A DNA stretch of 64,000 nucleotides from positions 1,364,001 through 1,428,000 of the forward strand of contig NZ_CCSF01000001.1 in assembly GCF_000756775.1 (NCBI RefSeq), in the 5' to 3' direction. Source of the stretch: Pseudomonas saudiphocaensis (GTDB lineage Bacteria > Pseudomonadota > Gammaproteobacteria > Pseudomonadales > Pseudomonadaceae). Under the pieces are notes generated by a model. That model ran no database searches. It was given only the letters and a program-made list of their open reading frames with translations, and was not told the origin of the DNA. Positions within the stretch are counted from its first letter, which is position 1, and the number at the start of each line of letters is the position of its first letter. A program made the translations under genes and the position numbers. Shown piece by piece: positions 45,598-54,934 of this stretch.

Positions 45598-47889
45598 TCA
45601 GCGCAACTCGAACCGCTGCGTCTGGACGCTTCGCGAATCGAGCCCGACCTGCACCTCGAACATCCCCGCTTCGGCCACCTGCTCTAGCTGCGCATCAAAA
45701 AACTTCAGCTCGTCCTCGCTTATGTCAAAGCGCACTTGCTGCTCTTCGCCGGCCTTGAGCCAGACCTTGCGAAACCCTTTCAGCTCCTTGACCGAGCGCA
45801 CCAGCGAGGCGGCTTCATCATGGATATACAGCTGCACCACCGTCGCCCCGTCACGCTCGCCGGTGTTCTTCAGCGTCACGCTGACCTCCAGGCGCTGGCC
45901 CCGTGAAAGCACCTCGGCCGACAAGCGCGGCGGCGACAGGCTGAACTCCGTGTAGCTAAGACCGTAGCCGAAGGGATACAAAGGGCCATTGGGCTCTTCG
46001 AAATACTGCGAGGTGTAGTTGCCCGGTTTGCCTTCAGTAAAGGGCCGCCCCAGACGCGGATGGTTGTAATAGGTGGGAATCTGCCCCACCGAACGCGGGA
46101 ACGAGATGGGCGACTTGCCGGAGGGGTTGAAGTCGCCAAACAGCACATCGGCGATGGCGTGGCCGCCTTCGGTACCGCTGAACCAGGTCTCCAAGACCGC
46201 ATCGGCGTTGCCCTGCGCCCAGGTCAGATTCAGCGGCCGGCCATTCATCAGCACCAGCACCAGCGGCTTGCCGGTTTCCTTCAAGGCGCGCAACAGCGCT
46301 TGTTGGCTCGCTGGAATCTGCAAGCTGGTGCGGCTGGAGGATTCATGGGACATGCCGCGCGATTCGCCTACTGCCGCGACGATGACATCTGCCCGTTCCG
46401 CAGCGGCGACCGCCTCGGCGATCATTTCCTCTGCCGAGCGCGGGTCTTGCACCACCTCGGGGTTATCCCAGTTGAGGAAGTTCAGGTACTCGACCATCTG
46501 CTTGTCGTTGGTGATGTTGGCGCCACGCGCGTGAAGCAGCTGGCCGTCCGTACCCAGCGCCTGCTGCATGGCCTGACGCAGCGTGACCGTCTGGCTGGCG
46601 ACGCCTGCGGCCGACCAACTGCCGAGCATGTCGATATGCGAGTCAGCCAGCGGGCCGACAAGGGCGATGCGCGCCGACTTGTCCAGAGGCAGCACCTGGT
46701 TTTGATTTTCCAGCAGCACCAGCGACTGGCGAGCCACCTCGCGTGCGGCCTGCCGATGCAGACGGCTCTCGGCGTTTACGTCGTGCGGGTCATCGCTGGC
46801 CTGGCCGATGCGGCGAAACGGATCGTGGAACAAGCCCAGGTCGTACTTGGCACCCAGTACTTCGCGCACCGCCTGGTCGATGGTTTGCATCGGCACCTCG
46901 CCGGCCCCCACCAGTTCGGCCAGATGCTCGCCGTAGAGCGAGTCCGCCATGCTCATGTCGAGCCCGGCAGCGATCGCCAGCCGCGCCGCCTCGCGCCCGT
47001 CGGCGGCGACGCCATGGCGGAGCAGCTCGGTGATTGCCCCGTGGTCGCTAATGGTCACGCCGGAAAAACCCCAGTCGTCGCGCAACAGGTCACGCAGCAG
47101 CCAGCGGTTGGCACTGGCCGGCACGCCGTTGATTGTGTTCAGCGCAACCATCACTGAGCCAGCGCCCGCGTCGACGGCGGCCCGGTACGGCGGCAGGTAA
47201 TCCTGGTGCATGCGCTGCGGGCTCATATCCACCACGTTGTAATCGCGGCCGCCCTCCACCGCACCGTACAGGGCGAAATGCTTGACGCTAGCCATAAGGC
47301 TGTCCGCGTTGCCCAGCGACTCGCCCTGATAGGCCTTGACCATCGTCCGGGCGATTTCGGATACGAGGTACGGATCTTCACCGAAGCCTTCGGAAGTACG
47401 TCCCCAGCGCGGGTCGCGGGTGATGTCGACCATAGGCGCGAAGGTCATGTCCAGGCCGTCGGCACTGGCTTCGATGGCCGCAATACGCCCGGCTGTAGCA
47501 ACGGCCCGCATATCCCAGCTGGACGCCAGACCGAGGCCAATGGGAAAGATCGTGCGGTGCCCATGAACGACGTCATAGGCAAAAAAGATCGGTATCTGCA
47601 GGCGGCTGCGTAACGCCGCTTCCTGCAACGGACGGTTGTCGTGGCGGGTAACCGAGTTGAAAGTGCCCCCAACATTGCCTGCCGTCAGTTCCTCGGCCAG
47701 ACGCTCCTTGGGCATGTCGCCACCAATACTGATCAAGCGCAGCTGACCGATCTTTTCCTGCAGCGTCATACGCTTAAGCAGTTGCTCGACAAATACTGAC
47801 TTATCATGGAGCACAGCTGGCTCGCCGGCAGCCAAAGCCGGGAGTACAAGCGAAGCCGCGATCAATCCAAACAGGCACAGCGTTTTCAT
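45598..47889 (-). CDS. bglX: Periplasmic beta-glucosidase BglX (GH3)
   Basis: Family 3 glycoside hydrolase that removes beta-linked glucose from short glucans in the periplasm. Signal peptide LCLFGLIAASLVLPALAAG; the catalytic Asp is in FSGVTISDHGAITELL; GH3 blocks TFAPMVDITRDPRWGRTSEG and LNTINGVPASANRWLL are present; a fibronectin-III-like domain closes the 763-residue protein. The start is the ATG giving MKTLCLFGLIAAS; 24 upstream codons are ignored. It lies 146 bases upstream of opgG on the same strand, so glucan synthesis and trimming may be linked. Confidence 0.94.
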   Translation of the reverse strand: MKTLCLFGLIAASLVLPALAAGEPAVLHDKSVFVEQLLKRMTLQEKIGQLRLISIGGDMPKERLAEELTAGNVGGTFNSVTRHDNRPLQEAALRSRLQIPIFFAYDVVHGHRTIFPIGLGLASSWDMRAVATAGRIAAIEASADGLDMTFAPMVDITRDPRWGRTSEGFGEDPYLVSEIARTMVKAYQGESLGNADSLMASVKHFALYGAVEGGRDYNVVDMSPQRMHQDYLPPYRAAVDAGAGSVMVALNTINGVPASANRWLLRDLLRDDWGFSGVTISDHGAITELLRHGVAADGREAARLAIAAGLDMSMADSLYGEHLAELVGAGEVPMQTIDQAVREVLGAKYDLGLFHDPFRRIGQASDDPHDVNAESRLHRQAAREVARQSLVLLENQNQVLPLDKSARIALVGPLADSHIDMLGSWSAAGVASQTVTLRQAMQQALGTDGQLLHARGANITNDKQMVEYLNFLNWDNPEVVQDPRSAEEMIAEAVAAAERADVIVAAVGESRGMSHESSSRTSLQIPASQQALLRALKETGKPLVLVLMNGRPLNLTWAQGNADAVLETWFSGTEGGHAIADVLFGDFNPSGKSPISFPRSVGQIPTYYNHPRLGRPFTEGKPGNYTSQYFEEPNGPLYPFGYGLSYTEFSLSPPRLSAEVLSRGQRLEVSVTLKNTGERDGATVVQLYIHDEAASLVRSVKELKGFRKVWLKAGEEQQVRFDISEDELKFFDAQLEQVAEAGMFEVQVGLDSRSVQTQRFELR

Positions 47890-48101
47890 TCTCAATACCC
47901 TGCAGGCACGTCTCGTCGAACAGACCCTGGCTTGGACCTTCGGATCGCCGAGTAGTAGCATTGCTGAATCATTCGCACCGAAGTACGACCCAGCAGCAGA
48001 ACGCCGCTGGGTTGAAGAACAAGGATTTGGAAATTTGCCGCGTCACGATACGCGCGGCCGATGCTAGATCATCGATGCTGAGGCGGCGATTATCGCCATG
48101 T

Positions 48102-48641
48102 TTATTTCGCGGCGTCGATCTTTTTTACAGTGTCGATCCAACCAGCTTCGAGGCGCTGCTGATCCAGATCCAGCCCCTGTGCTTGCATACGCTCCTTATG
48201 GCCCTCGATCTCGGCCCTGACCTCAAGAAGCGAGCTGCTGTTGGCGTCCAGCTGATGCATCTGGGTCAGCCCCAGATGGTAGAAACGCAGCAGTTTCATC
48301 GCTGTTTCATCCCCCGCCGCCACACCGGCTTTCACGTGGTGCATCACGTTGGTCACACTCATCAGGCTGCGCTTGAGACGCCAGCCGTAGACCGCCGAAG
48401 CCATCCACGGCTGCTCCCAGTAGAAGGTTCGCACCAGGGCGATGGTCAGCAGCAAGCCGGCCACGACCCCTGCAATATTCAGCCGCAGGTTGTCCCCGCC
48501 CGGCTCTCCGAACATCGCCACAGCCATGGTCGAAAGCCCCATGGCGAGCACTGCGAAAGTCGCGGCCACCACCAGGGTGCTGCGCCTCGTCTGCTGCCGG
48601 TAGGTTTCGGGGTTCTGTGGCCTGATTTCGAATGAGGACAT
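48102..48641 (-). CDS. DUF3087-type membrane protein
   Basis: Function unknown. The 179-residue protein has two transmembrane helices (about residues 23-43, LVVAATFAVLAMGLSTMAVA, and 53-72, IAGVVAGLLLTIALVRTFYW) and a long cytoplasmic helical tail (GHKERMQAQGLDLDQQRLEA). The start MSSFEIRPQNPETYRQQTRR follows GGAAACC; 35 upstream codons of open frame are excluded. It lies 61 bases after tcdA on the same strand. Confidence 0.8.
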   Translation of the reverse strand: MSSFEIRPQNPETYRQQTRRSTLVVAATFAVLAMGLSTMAVAMFGEPGGDNLRLNIAGVVAGLLLTIALVRTFYWEQPWMASAVYGWRLKRSLMSVTNVMHHVKAGVAAGDETAMKLLRFYHLGLTQMHQLDANSSSLLEVRAEIEGHKERMQAQGLDLDQQRLEAGWIDTVKKIDAAK

Positions 48642-48702
48642 CGGGTTTCCTTGGGTGGCGGGAGTTCGGCTGGGGGAATTATCCACGCAAACGTCAGGCT
48701 TA

Positions 48703-49518
48703 TCAGGCTTTCGCGCCGCCCGTGCGCTCTGCCGGCCTGCGCGCACCGGCTACCAGTTTGTCCACGGCGCGAGCGGCGGCGACCATGCCGAAACTTGCCG
48801 TGACCATCATTGCCGCGCCGAAACCACCGGCGCAGTCGAGCTTCACACCCTCGCCAATAAAACTCTTGCTCTGGCACACGCCGCCATCGGGCTTGGGATA
48901 GCGCAACTGCTCGGTGGAAAACACACAGGGCACGCTGTAGGTACGGCCTGGCGTACGTGAGAAGTTGTATTCACGACGCAGCAAGGAGCGCACCTTGGCC
49001 GCCAGCGGATCGTTGAAGGTCTTGTTGAGGTCGGTAACCTGAATCTGCGTTGGGTCCACCTGCCCGCCGGCACCACCGGTGGCGATAATCTGGATCTTGC
49101 GCCGCTTGCACCAGGCGATCAGCGCGGCCTTGGCCGGCACGCTGTCGATGCAGTCGATAACGCAATCCATCTGCTCGGTGATGTATTCGGCCATGGTTTC
49201 GCGGGTCACGAAATCAGCCACTGCATGGACGATACAGGCCGGATTGATCGCGCGGATGCGGGCTGCCATCTCGTCCACCTTGGGCTTGCCCACGGCACCT
49301 TCCAGCGCATGAATCTGCCTGTTGGTGTTGGTGATGCAGACGTCATCCAGATCGAACAGGCTGATCTCGCCGACACCGCTGCGCGCCAGTGCCTCGGCCG
49401 CCCAAGAGCCGACCCCGCCAATGCCGACCACCGCCACATGCGCCGCCGCCAGCCGTTCGAGACCAACCTGGCCATAGAGACGGGCGATGCCGCCGAAACG
49501 CTGATCTTCGCTAGACAT
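48703..49518 (-). CDS. tcdA: tRNA threonylcarbamoyladenosine dehydratase TcdA
   Basis: E1-like enzyme that uses ATP to cyclise t6A37 of tRNAs to ct6A. The ThiF-fold nucleotide motif VVGIGGVGSWAAEALARSGV, the Arg/Asp blocks LFDLDDVCITNTNRQIHAL and the C-terminal GVCQSKSFIGEGVKLDCAGG are typical. ATG at 49516-49518 with AGGGG six bases upstream gives MSSEDQRFGGIARLYG and 271 residues; a TTG nine codons earlier is rejected. It is divergent from dapE. Confidence 0.94.
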   Translation of the reverse strand: MSSEDQRFGGIARLYGQVGLERLAAAHVAVVGIGGVGSWAAEALARSGVGEISLFDLDDVCITNTNRQIHALEGAVGKPKVDEMAARIRAINPACIVHAVADFVTRETMAEYITEQMDCVIDCIDSVPAKAALIAWCKRRKIQIIATGGAGGQVDPTQIQVTDLNKTFNDPLAAKVRSLLRREYNFSRTPGRTYSVPCVFSTEQLRYPKPDGGVCQSKSFIGEGVKLDCAGGFGAAMMVTASFGMVAAARAVDKLVAGARRPAERTGGAKA

Positions 49519-49667
49519 ACTGCACCCCTGAAAAACCTTGGCCAATTATAGGGCCGGTGCAGCCTGCGATTACAGCCAGCTGCCGCCTGCTTTTCCTTGC
49601 GTTGCGGCGCTCCTGCCGGCTGCTTTTAATTTAATATGACGCCCTTTACCGCCGTACCGGAGCCCCA

Positions 49668-50816
49668 ATGACTGCCCCTGCCCTGTCGCCAACTCTCGAA
49701 CTCGCCTGCGAGCTGATCAATCGTCCATCGGTCACCCCGCTGGATGAAGGCTGCCAGCAGCTGATGAGCGAGCGTCTGGCCGCCTGCGGCTTCGCCATCG
49801 AGCCGATGCATATCGAGGATGTGCAGAATTTCTGGGCGGTACGTGGCACGCAAGGCCCGGTGCTGTGCTTCGCCGGCCACACCGACGTGGTCCCCACCGG
49901 CCCGCTGCAGGCCTGGCAGAACCCGCCGTTCGCCGCGCGTATCGACGAGCACGGCATGCTCCATGGGCGCGGCGCCGCGGATATGAAAGGCAGCCTGGCG
50001 TCGATGATTATCGCGGTCGAGCGCTTCACTGCCGATTACCCGGATCATCAGGGGCAGATCGCCTTTCTCATCACCAGCGACGAGGAAGGCCCGGCCCACC
50101 ATGGCACCAAGGCAGTGGTCGAGCGCCTGCGTGAACGCGGTCAGCGCCTGGACTGGTGCATCGTCGGCGAGCCATCGAGCACCGCACTGGTGGGCGATGT
50201 GGTGAAGAACGGCCGACGCGGTTCGCTCGGAGCCACTCTCACCGTGCGTGGCCAGCAGGGCCATGTGGCCTATCCACACCTGGCGAAGAACCCGATTCAC
50301 CTGGCCGCTCCGGCACTGGCAGAACTCGCTGCCGAACATTGGGACGACGGCAACGCCTTCTTCCCACCGACCAGCTTCCAGATCTCCAACCTCAACGCCG
50401 GTACCGGCGCCACCAACGTCATCCCCGGCACGCTGGAGGCGGTGTTCAACTTCCGCTTCTCCACCGAATCCACGGTCGACGGCTTAAAGCAGCGCACCGC
50501 GGCGATCCTTGACAAACACGGCCTGGATTGGAGCATCGACTGGGCGCTGTCCGGCCTGCCCTTCCTGACCGAACCAGGCGAGCTGCTCGACGGCGTCGCG
50601 GCGGCCATCCGCAAGGTGACCGGGCGCGAAACCACGCCTTCCACCAGCGGCGGCACGTCCGACGGCCGTTTTATCGCGACCCTGGGCACCCAGGTGGTGG
50701 AGCTTGGCCCGGTCAACGCCACGATTCACCAGGTCGACGAACACATCCTGGCCAGCGATCTCGACCTGCTGACCGACATCTACTACCAGACTCTGGTTAA
50801 CCTGCTCGCATGCTGA
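49668..50816 (+). CDS. dapE: Succinyl-diaminopimelate desuccinylase
   Basis: Zinc M20 hydrolase of the lysine/diaminopimelate pathway. Metal ligands are in [46 protein letters not shown] and the C-terminal [10 protein letters not shown]. The 382-residue length is typical. The start has CGGAG five bases upstream. The last 7 bases overlap the next gene. Confidence 0.97.
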   Translation: MTAPALSPTLELACELINRPSVTPLDEGCQQLMSERLAACGFAIEPMHIEDVQNFWAVRGTQGPVLCFAGHTDVVPTGPLQAWQNPPFAARIDEHGMLHGRGAADMKGSLASMIIAVERFTADYPDHQGQIAFLITSDEEGPAHHGTKAVVERLRERGQRLDWCIVGEPSSTALVGDVVKNGRRGSLGATLTVRGQQGHVAYPHLAKNPIHLAAPALAELAAEHWDDGNAFFPPTSFQISNLNAGTGATNVIPGTLEAVFNFRFSTESTVDGLKQRTAAILDKHGLDWSIDWALSGLPFLTEPGELLDGVAAAIRKVTGRETTPSTSGGTSDGRFIATLGTQVVELGPVNATIHQVDEHILASDLDLLTDIYYQTLVNLLAC

Positions 50817-51616
50817 TCTGCCCCATTTGCCGTGGCGACCTGCACAAGGTCGACAATGGCGTCGCCTGCCCGGCCAACCACCGCTTCGACCGTGCGCGTC
50901 AGGGCTACCTCAACCTGTTGCCGGTGCAGCACAAGAACAGCCGCGACCCCGGCGACAACCAGGCTATGGTCGAAGCTCGCCGGCGCTTTCTCGATGGCGG
51001 CCACTATGCGCCGCTGGCCGAGCGCCTGGCACAGCTGGCGGCTGAGCGCTCGCCGGCTCGCTGGCTGGATATCGGTTGCGGCGAGGGCTACTACACCGCG
51101 CAGCTCGCCCACGCCCTGCCGGATGCCGAAGGCTATGCGCTGGATATTTCCCGCGAGGCGGTCAAGCGCGCCTGCAAGCGCGCGCCGCAGCTGGAATGGC
51201 TGGTAGCAAGCATGGCCCGCGTTCCCTTGGCCGATGCCAGCTGCAACCTGCTGGCCAGCGTCTTCAGTCCGCTGGACTGGACTGAGGCACGACGCCTGCT
51301 CGCTCCCGGTGGTGGGTTGTTGCGCATGGGCCCGACCCGCGAGCACCTATGGGAGCTGCGCGGCCTGCTATATGACGAAATACGCGACTACGACGATGAA
51401 AAGCATCTGTCACTGATTCCCGAAGGCATGAGCCTCGCCCACAGCGAAACCCTCAGCTACGAGCTGCAGCTGAACGATGCCCAGGCCCGCGCCGACCTGC
51501 TGGCCATGACGCCGCACGGCTGGCGTGCCAGTGCCGAACGCCGTGCCAAGGTAATCGACGCGCCCCTGCGGGTACGGGTTGCGATACGCTATGACTGGAT
51601 TCAGCGCGACCAGTGA
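50810..51616 (+). CDS. rlmA: RlmA-type 23S rRNA (guanine) methyltransferase
   Basis: SAM-dependent enzyme of the RlmA family, which methylates N1 of G745 in 23S rRNA. An N-terminal zinc finger is visible ([14 protein letters not shown] then [10 protein letters not shown]), then [20 protein letters not shown] and the SAM motif [16 protein letters not shown]. It has 268 residues. The substrate base in Pseudomonas is inferred from the family. The ATG lies inside the end of dapE (7-base overlap), indicating coupling. Confidence 0.9.
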   Translation: MLICPICRGDLHKVDNGVACPANHRFDRARQGYLNLLPVQHKNSRDPGDNQAMVEARRRFLDGGHYAPLAERLAQLAAERSPARWLDIGCGEGYYTAQLAHALPDAEGYALDISREAVKRACKRAPQLEWLVASMARVPLADASCNLLASVFSPLDWTEARRLLAPGGGLLRMGPTREHLWELRGLLYDEIRDYDDEKHLSLIPEGMSLAHSETLSYELQLNDAQARADLLAMTPHGWRASAERRAKVIDAPLRVRVAIRYDWIQRDQ

Positions 51617-51662
51617 CAGGCCGCCTGAATCTTAAAAAGCACTTCACACAAGGCAACCGCCC

Positions 51663-52034
51663 ATGCGTCAACCGGATATCGAAATCTACCTCAAGGATGC
51701 CAGCCAACAGGCCGTCACCGACTGGCTTGCCGAGGCCGTTGGTCCCTGCTCGCCCTGGCAGCAAAAGGGCAAGACGTTCAAGTGCAAGGCCGGCGAGATT
51801 CCGGTGACCTGGCTGCCAAAAGCTGTCGGCAAATGGCATAGCTTGCTGCTGGAAAGCGACACCACGCCTTGGGAGGATGACATTGCCTGTGCACGCGCAG
51901 CCTTTGCCGCACTTGGCGTGGAGATCCGCTGTGCGCCGGGTGGCTGGCTGGAAGAAGAAGCCGAGGAAGACGCCGACCGCTGGATCAGCATCAGCGAGCG
52001 TGGCGAAGAGGAAATTCGCTGGCGCACGGATTGA
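51663..52034 (+). CDS. Conserved hypothetical acidic protein
   Basis: Function unknown, 123 residues. It mixes helix and strand: MRQPDIEIYLKDASQQAVTD, then FKCKAGEIPVTWLPKAVGKW, then an acidic tail GWLEEEAEEDADRWISISE. Conserved-looking Trp residues are frequent. There is no signal or membrane segment. It sits 46 bases after the rlmA-like gene on the same strand and may belong to the dapE unit. Confidence 0.75.
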   Translation: MRQPDIEIYLKDASQQAVTDWLAEAVGPCSPWQQKGKTFKCKAGEIPVTWLPKAVGKWHSLLLESDTTPWEDDIACARAAFAALGVEIRCAPGGWLEEEAEEDADRWISISERGEEEIRWRTD

Positions 52035-52350
52035 CCACCAACCCACCACGTCTTCGCACTGTTGTGGCGGACGCTAGAGGCGATATGCGCCCGGCGAACT
52101 GCCCGAACGACATGTGCAAAAACGAAGCCGCCTGCATTGGCGGCTATTTGCTGCAAGCTGATAGCACACGCTTACGTGGGAACGGGCCATGCCCGTGAAG
52201 GTGCCCATGTCGAAAGGGCACCTGGGTCGTGGGCATGGCCCACTCCTTGTAGGGTGGATCACGCTTCACCGATCCAACGGGCGGCGACCCACCGGACAGA
52301 GGCCCGGTGGATGTAAATAGCTACATCCGCCCTGGGCACTTTCCCTGAAG
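52035..52350. repeat. Repeat-rich gap between the hypothetical gene and the GldG gene
   Basis: No gene is seen. It holds a long two-part inverted repeat (52184-52241): outer 11-bp arms GGGCCATGCCC/GGGCATGGCCC, inner 8-bp arms AGGTGCCC/GGGCACCT. Next come GTAGGGTGGATCACGCTTC, a motif common in intergenic regions of P. stutzeri/mendocina-type genomes (from memory), and hairpins CCACCGG/CCGGTGG (52289-52310) and GGATGTA/TACATCC (52309-52328). Both flanking genes converge here. Confidence 0.65.
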
Positions 52351-54192
52351 CTAAGCCGCCCTTGCCGCTTTCCGGCGCCAGAACCACAGCCCCAGCGCAC
52401 CCAGCGTCAGCAGCAGCGGCACCAGAGCGATATTCAGGAACTTCAAGGTGCGACCCAAGGCCTCGATATCGGCATTGAGCTGGTAGCGCACCTCGCGCAG
52501 CTCCTTGCGTATGCGCAGCTTCTCCTGCATGAAGCCCTGCAGCGCGGCCTGCTGTTCGGCCGTCAACTCCAAGCTCTGCTCAGGGTCAGCGTTCTGCAGC
52601 TCGGCCAGTTGCGCTTCGGTTTCGGCCAAACGGTTCTGCAGAACCTCCTCCTTCTCGCGGAAACGATCCTCCGCCTGACGTTGCAGCGCTTCTACCACCA
52701 CGAACGGACGCGCCGAACGCCCCCGTGAGCGCACGCTGATCAGTGCATCACTGCCGGCCAGGTTATCCAACGCATTGATCACGAAGTTGCTGTTGTCGGC
52801 CCAGGGCTGCGGCAGGCGCTGGCCGAAAAAGTCCTGCACGTGTACCCACATGCGATCGCTGAGCAGATCGGTATCGGCTACCGCGATGACGTTGATGCTG
52901 GCGCTTTCCTTGAGGCCATCCTTACGCCCCTCGATGCCGTCCGGATAGGCTGACTGAGCCGGGCCCTGGATGCGTGCGGCCAGGGTGTAATGTTCGCCGG
53001 TCGGCTCCAGTCCGCGCAGCAGCTCTTCGGGATTCTGCAGCGTGGCAAAGCGCGCCGCCTCGACCGGCATGGCATAGCCCGAGCTCCTGATCAGCGGTGT
53101 GAAGCGCGTGCTGGCACCTTCCAGCGGCTCAAGGAACCCAGTGCTGGCCATGGTCAGGTTCTCCAGCAGGGCCGTAGCGATATCATCACCGTCCAGCGCC
53201 TGTTGCGGCAGGCTCAGCCAGCCGGGATGCCGCACGGCCCGACGCTCGGCGCCGACACCCACGGACATCGCAAAGGATGCATCCGCCACTACCTGGTCGG
53301 CGGGCATGCGCAGGCCCCAGGCCTTGAACAGCGGCTCCAGATCCGACGCCCGCTCTTCGGCGAAGCCCCCCGGCCCCATGGCCGACCCTGGATCGGCCTC
53401 GCTAAAGGGGTCAACGAATACCAGCAGCTTGCCACCGCGCAGCACGAACTGGTCGATGGCATAAAGCGTTTGTTCAGGCAGCTGCTTGGGATGCACCAGC
53501 ATCAGTACCGAGACATGGGCCGGGATCAAATCGATATCGCGCTGCAGGCTTTCGATATGGAACAGCTGGCGGATATTCTCCAGCACCATCCATGACGGCG
53601 TCATCTGCTGGCGCTGAAAGTCGAAACCACCGGTTATCGGCAACTCGGAGAGCACACCCACCACCGGTAGCTGCGCCGAGGCGAGGCTCTGCACCAGGCG
53701 GCTGATCTCGTATTCGAGAAACTCCTCCTGATCCAGTGGGAAGAATGGAATGGTCTGGGTATTGCCCTCGGCATTGGTACCAGCCAAGCCGAAGTAAACC
53801 TTGTCGCCGCCGCGATCCAGCGGCACCGCCTGTAGACCCAGCTCGGCGGCGCGATCTTCTTCCTCGGAGAACGGCTGCGGATCGACCACCTGCAAATTCA
53901 ACTTGCCGCCCGCCGCCCGCTCGTAGGCGCGCAACAGCTCCTCCACCCGCCGCGCATAGTTGCGCAGCACCACCAGCTCCTTGACCGCCGTGTCGGAGTA
54001 GAAAAACTGCAGCTCGATGGGTGACTCCAGCTCCTCAAGTATGGTCCGCGTGCCATCAGAAATCGTGTAGAGCTTCTGTTCGGTCAGGTCCAGCCGCGCG
54101 TTGGTCAACAGCAGGCTGGAGGAAATATTGAATGCCAGGAAGGCCAATGCGATCAGCAGCAGCCCGACTCCTGAATAAATCACTCGTTTCAT
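52351..54192 (-). CDS. GldG-type auxiliary subunit of an ABC transporter
   Basis: Large inner-membrane-anchored periplasmic protein of the GldG/ABC_transp_aux family. A first helix near residues 7-29 (GVGLLLIALAFLAFNISSSL) is followed by a thioredoxin-like ABC_transp_aux region (YTISDGTRTILEELESPIEL) and a big extracytoplasmic domain, a coiled coil near 510-570 (RFREKEEVLQNRLAETEAQL) and a last helix (FLNIALVPLLLTLGALGLWF). It is 613 residues. In Bacteroidetes GldG acts in gliding; here the substrate and role are unknown. It is 10 bases after the permease. Confidence 0.88.
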   Translation of the reverse strand: MKRVIYSGVGLLLIALAFLAFNISSSLLLTNARLDLTEQKLYTISDGTRTILEELESPIELQFFYSDTAVKELVVLRNYARRVEELLRAYERAAGGKLNLQVVDPQPFSEEEDRAAELGLQAVPLDRGGDKVYFGLAGTNAEGNTQTIPFFPLDQEEFLEYEISRLVQSLASAQLPVVGVLSELPITGGFDFQRQQMTPSWMVLENIRQLFHIESLQRDIDLIPAHVSVLMLVHPKQLPEQTLYAIDQFVLRGGKLLVFVDPFSEADPGSAMGPGGFAEERASDLEPLFKAWGLRMPADQVVADASFAMSVGVGAERRAVRHPGWLSLPQQALDGDDIATALLENLTMASTGFLEPLEGASTRFTPLIRSSGYAMPVEAARFATLQNPEELLRGLEPTGEHYTLAARIQGPAQSAYPDGIEGRKDGLKESASINVIAVADTDLLSDRMWVHVQDFFGQRLPQPWADNSNFVINALDNLAGSDALISVRSRGRSARPFVVVEALQRQAEDRFREKEEVLQNRLAETEAQLAELQNADPEQSLELTAEQQAALQGFMQEKLRIRKELREVRYQLNADIEALGRTLKFLNIALVPLLLTLGALGLWFWRRKAARAA

Positions 54193-54202
54193 GTGGGCTC
54201 CC

Positions 54203-54934
54203 TTATGCCGCTTTCTTCAGATCGACAACTACTGCCGTAGCCGCCAGCCAGGCGACAATCAGCGTGACGAAATAAAGCAGGTCGCGCAGATCGATCACGC
54301 CCTTGCTCAGCGCGTCGAAACGAATCAGGAAACTCAGCGAGGCCACCGCGTCCACCAGCCATTGCGGGGCCCAGGCAAAGGCATCGAGCACCATTGGCAG
54401 ACCGCTGACAATGAACAGGAAGCTCACGCTGACAGCCAGGATGAAGGCGATCACCTGGTTCTTCGCCAGCGCCGACATGCACGAGCCAATCGCCAGGAAT
54501 GCCCCTGCCAGCAGCCAGCTGCCAAGGTAACCAGCGATGATCGCGCCGTTGTCCGGCTCACCCAGGTAGTTGACGGTGATTACCATGGGAAAGGTCAACA
54601 ATAGCGCAAGCCCTGCGAATACCCAGGCGGCAAGGAACTTGCCCGTGACCGCCTCGAAGCGCGTGATGGGTAATGTCATCAGCAACTCGATGGAGCCGGA
54701 CTTGCGCTCCTCGGCCCACAGCCGCATCGCAATGGCCGGGATCAGGAACAGGTAGAGCCAGGTATGGAAGCCGAAAAAGGGCACCAGATCCGCTTGGCCG
54801 CGCTCGTAGAAGTCGCCAAGGTAGAAGGTGAACACCCCCGACAACACCAGAAAGATCAGGATGAACACATAGGCCAGCGGGGTGGCGAAGTAGCTGCCCA
54901 GCTCGCGCTTGAAAATCACCGGCAACTGGCTCAT
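54203..54934 (-). CDS. ABC transporter permease (ABC-2 type, GldF-like)
   Basis: Six-helix ABC-2 permease, 243 residues: FKRELGSYFATPLAYVFILI at the N-terminus, then WAEERKSGSIELLMTLPIT, the classic ABC-2 cytoplasmic motif. It partners with the ATPase upstream, which it overlaps by ATGA, and with the GldG-type protein downstream. The exported substrate is unknown. Confidence 0.9.
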   Translation of the reverse strand: MSQLPVIFKRELGSYFATPLAYVFILIFLVLSGVFTFYLGDFYERGQADLVPFFGFHTWLYLFLIPAIAMRLWAEERKSGSIELLMTLPITRFEAVTGKFLAAWVFAGLALLLTFPMVITVNYLGEPDNGAIIAGYLGSWLLAGAFLAIGSCMSALAKNQVIAFILAVSVSFLFIVSGLPMVLDAFAWAPQWLVDAVASLSFLIRFDALSKGVIDLRDLLYFVTLIVAWLAATAVVVDLKKAA

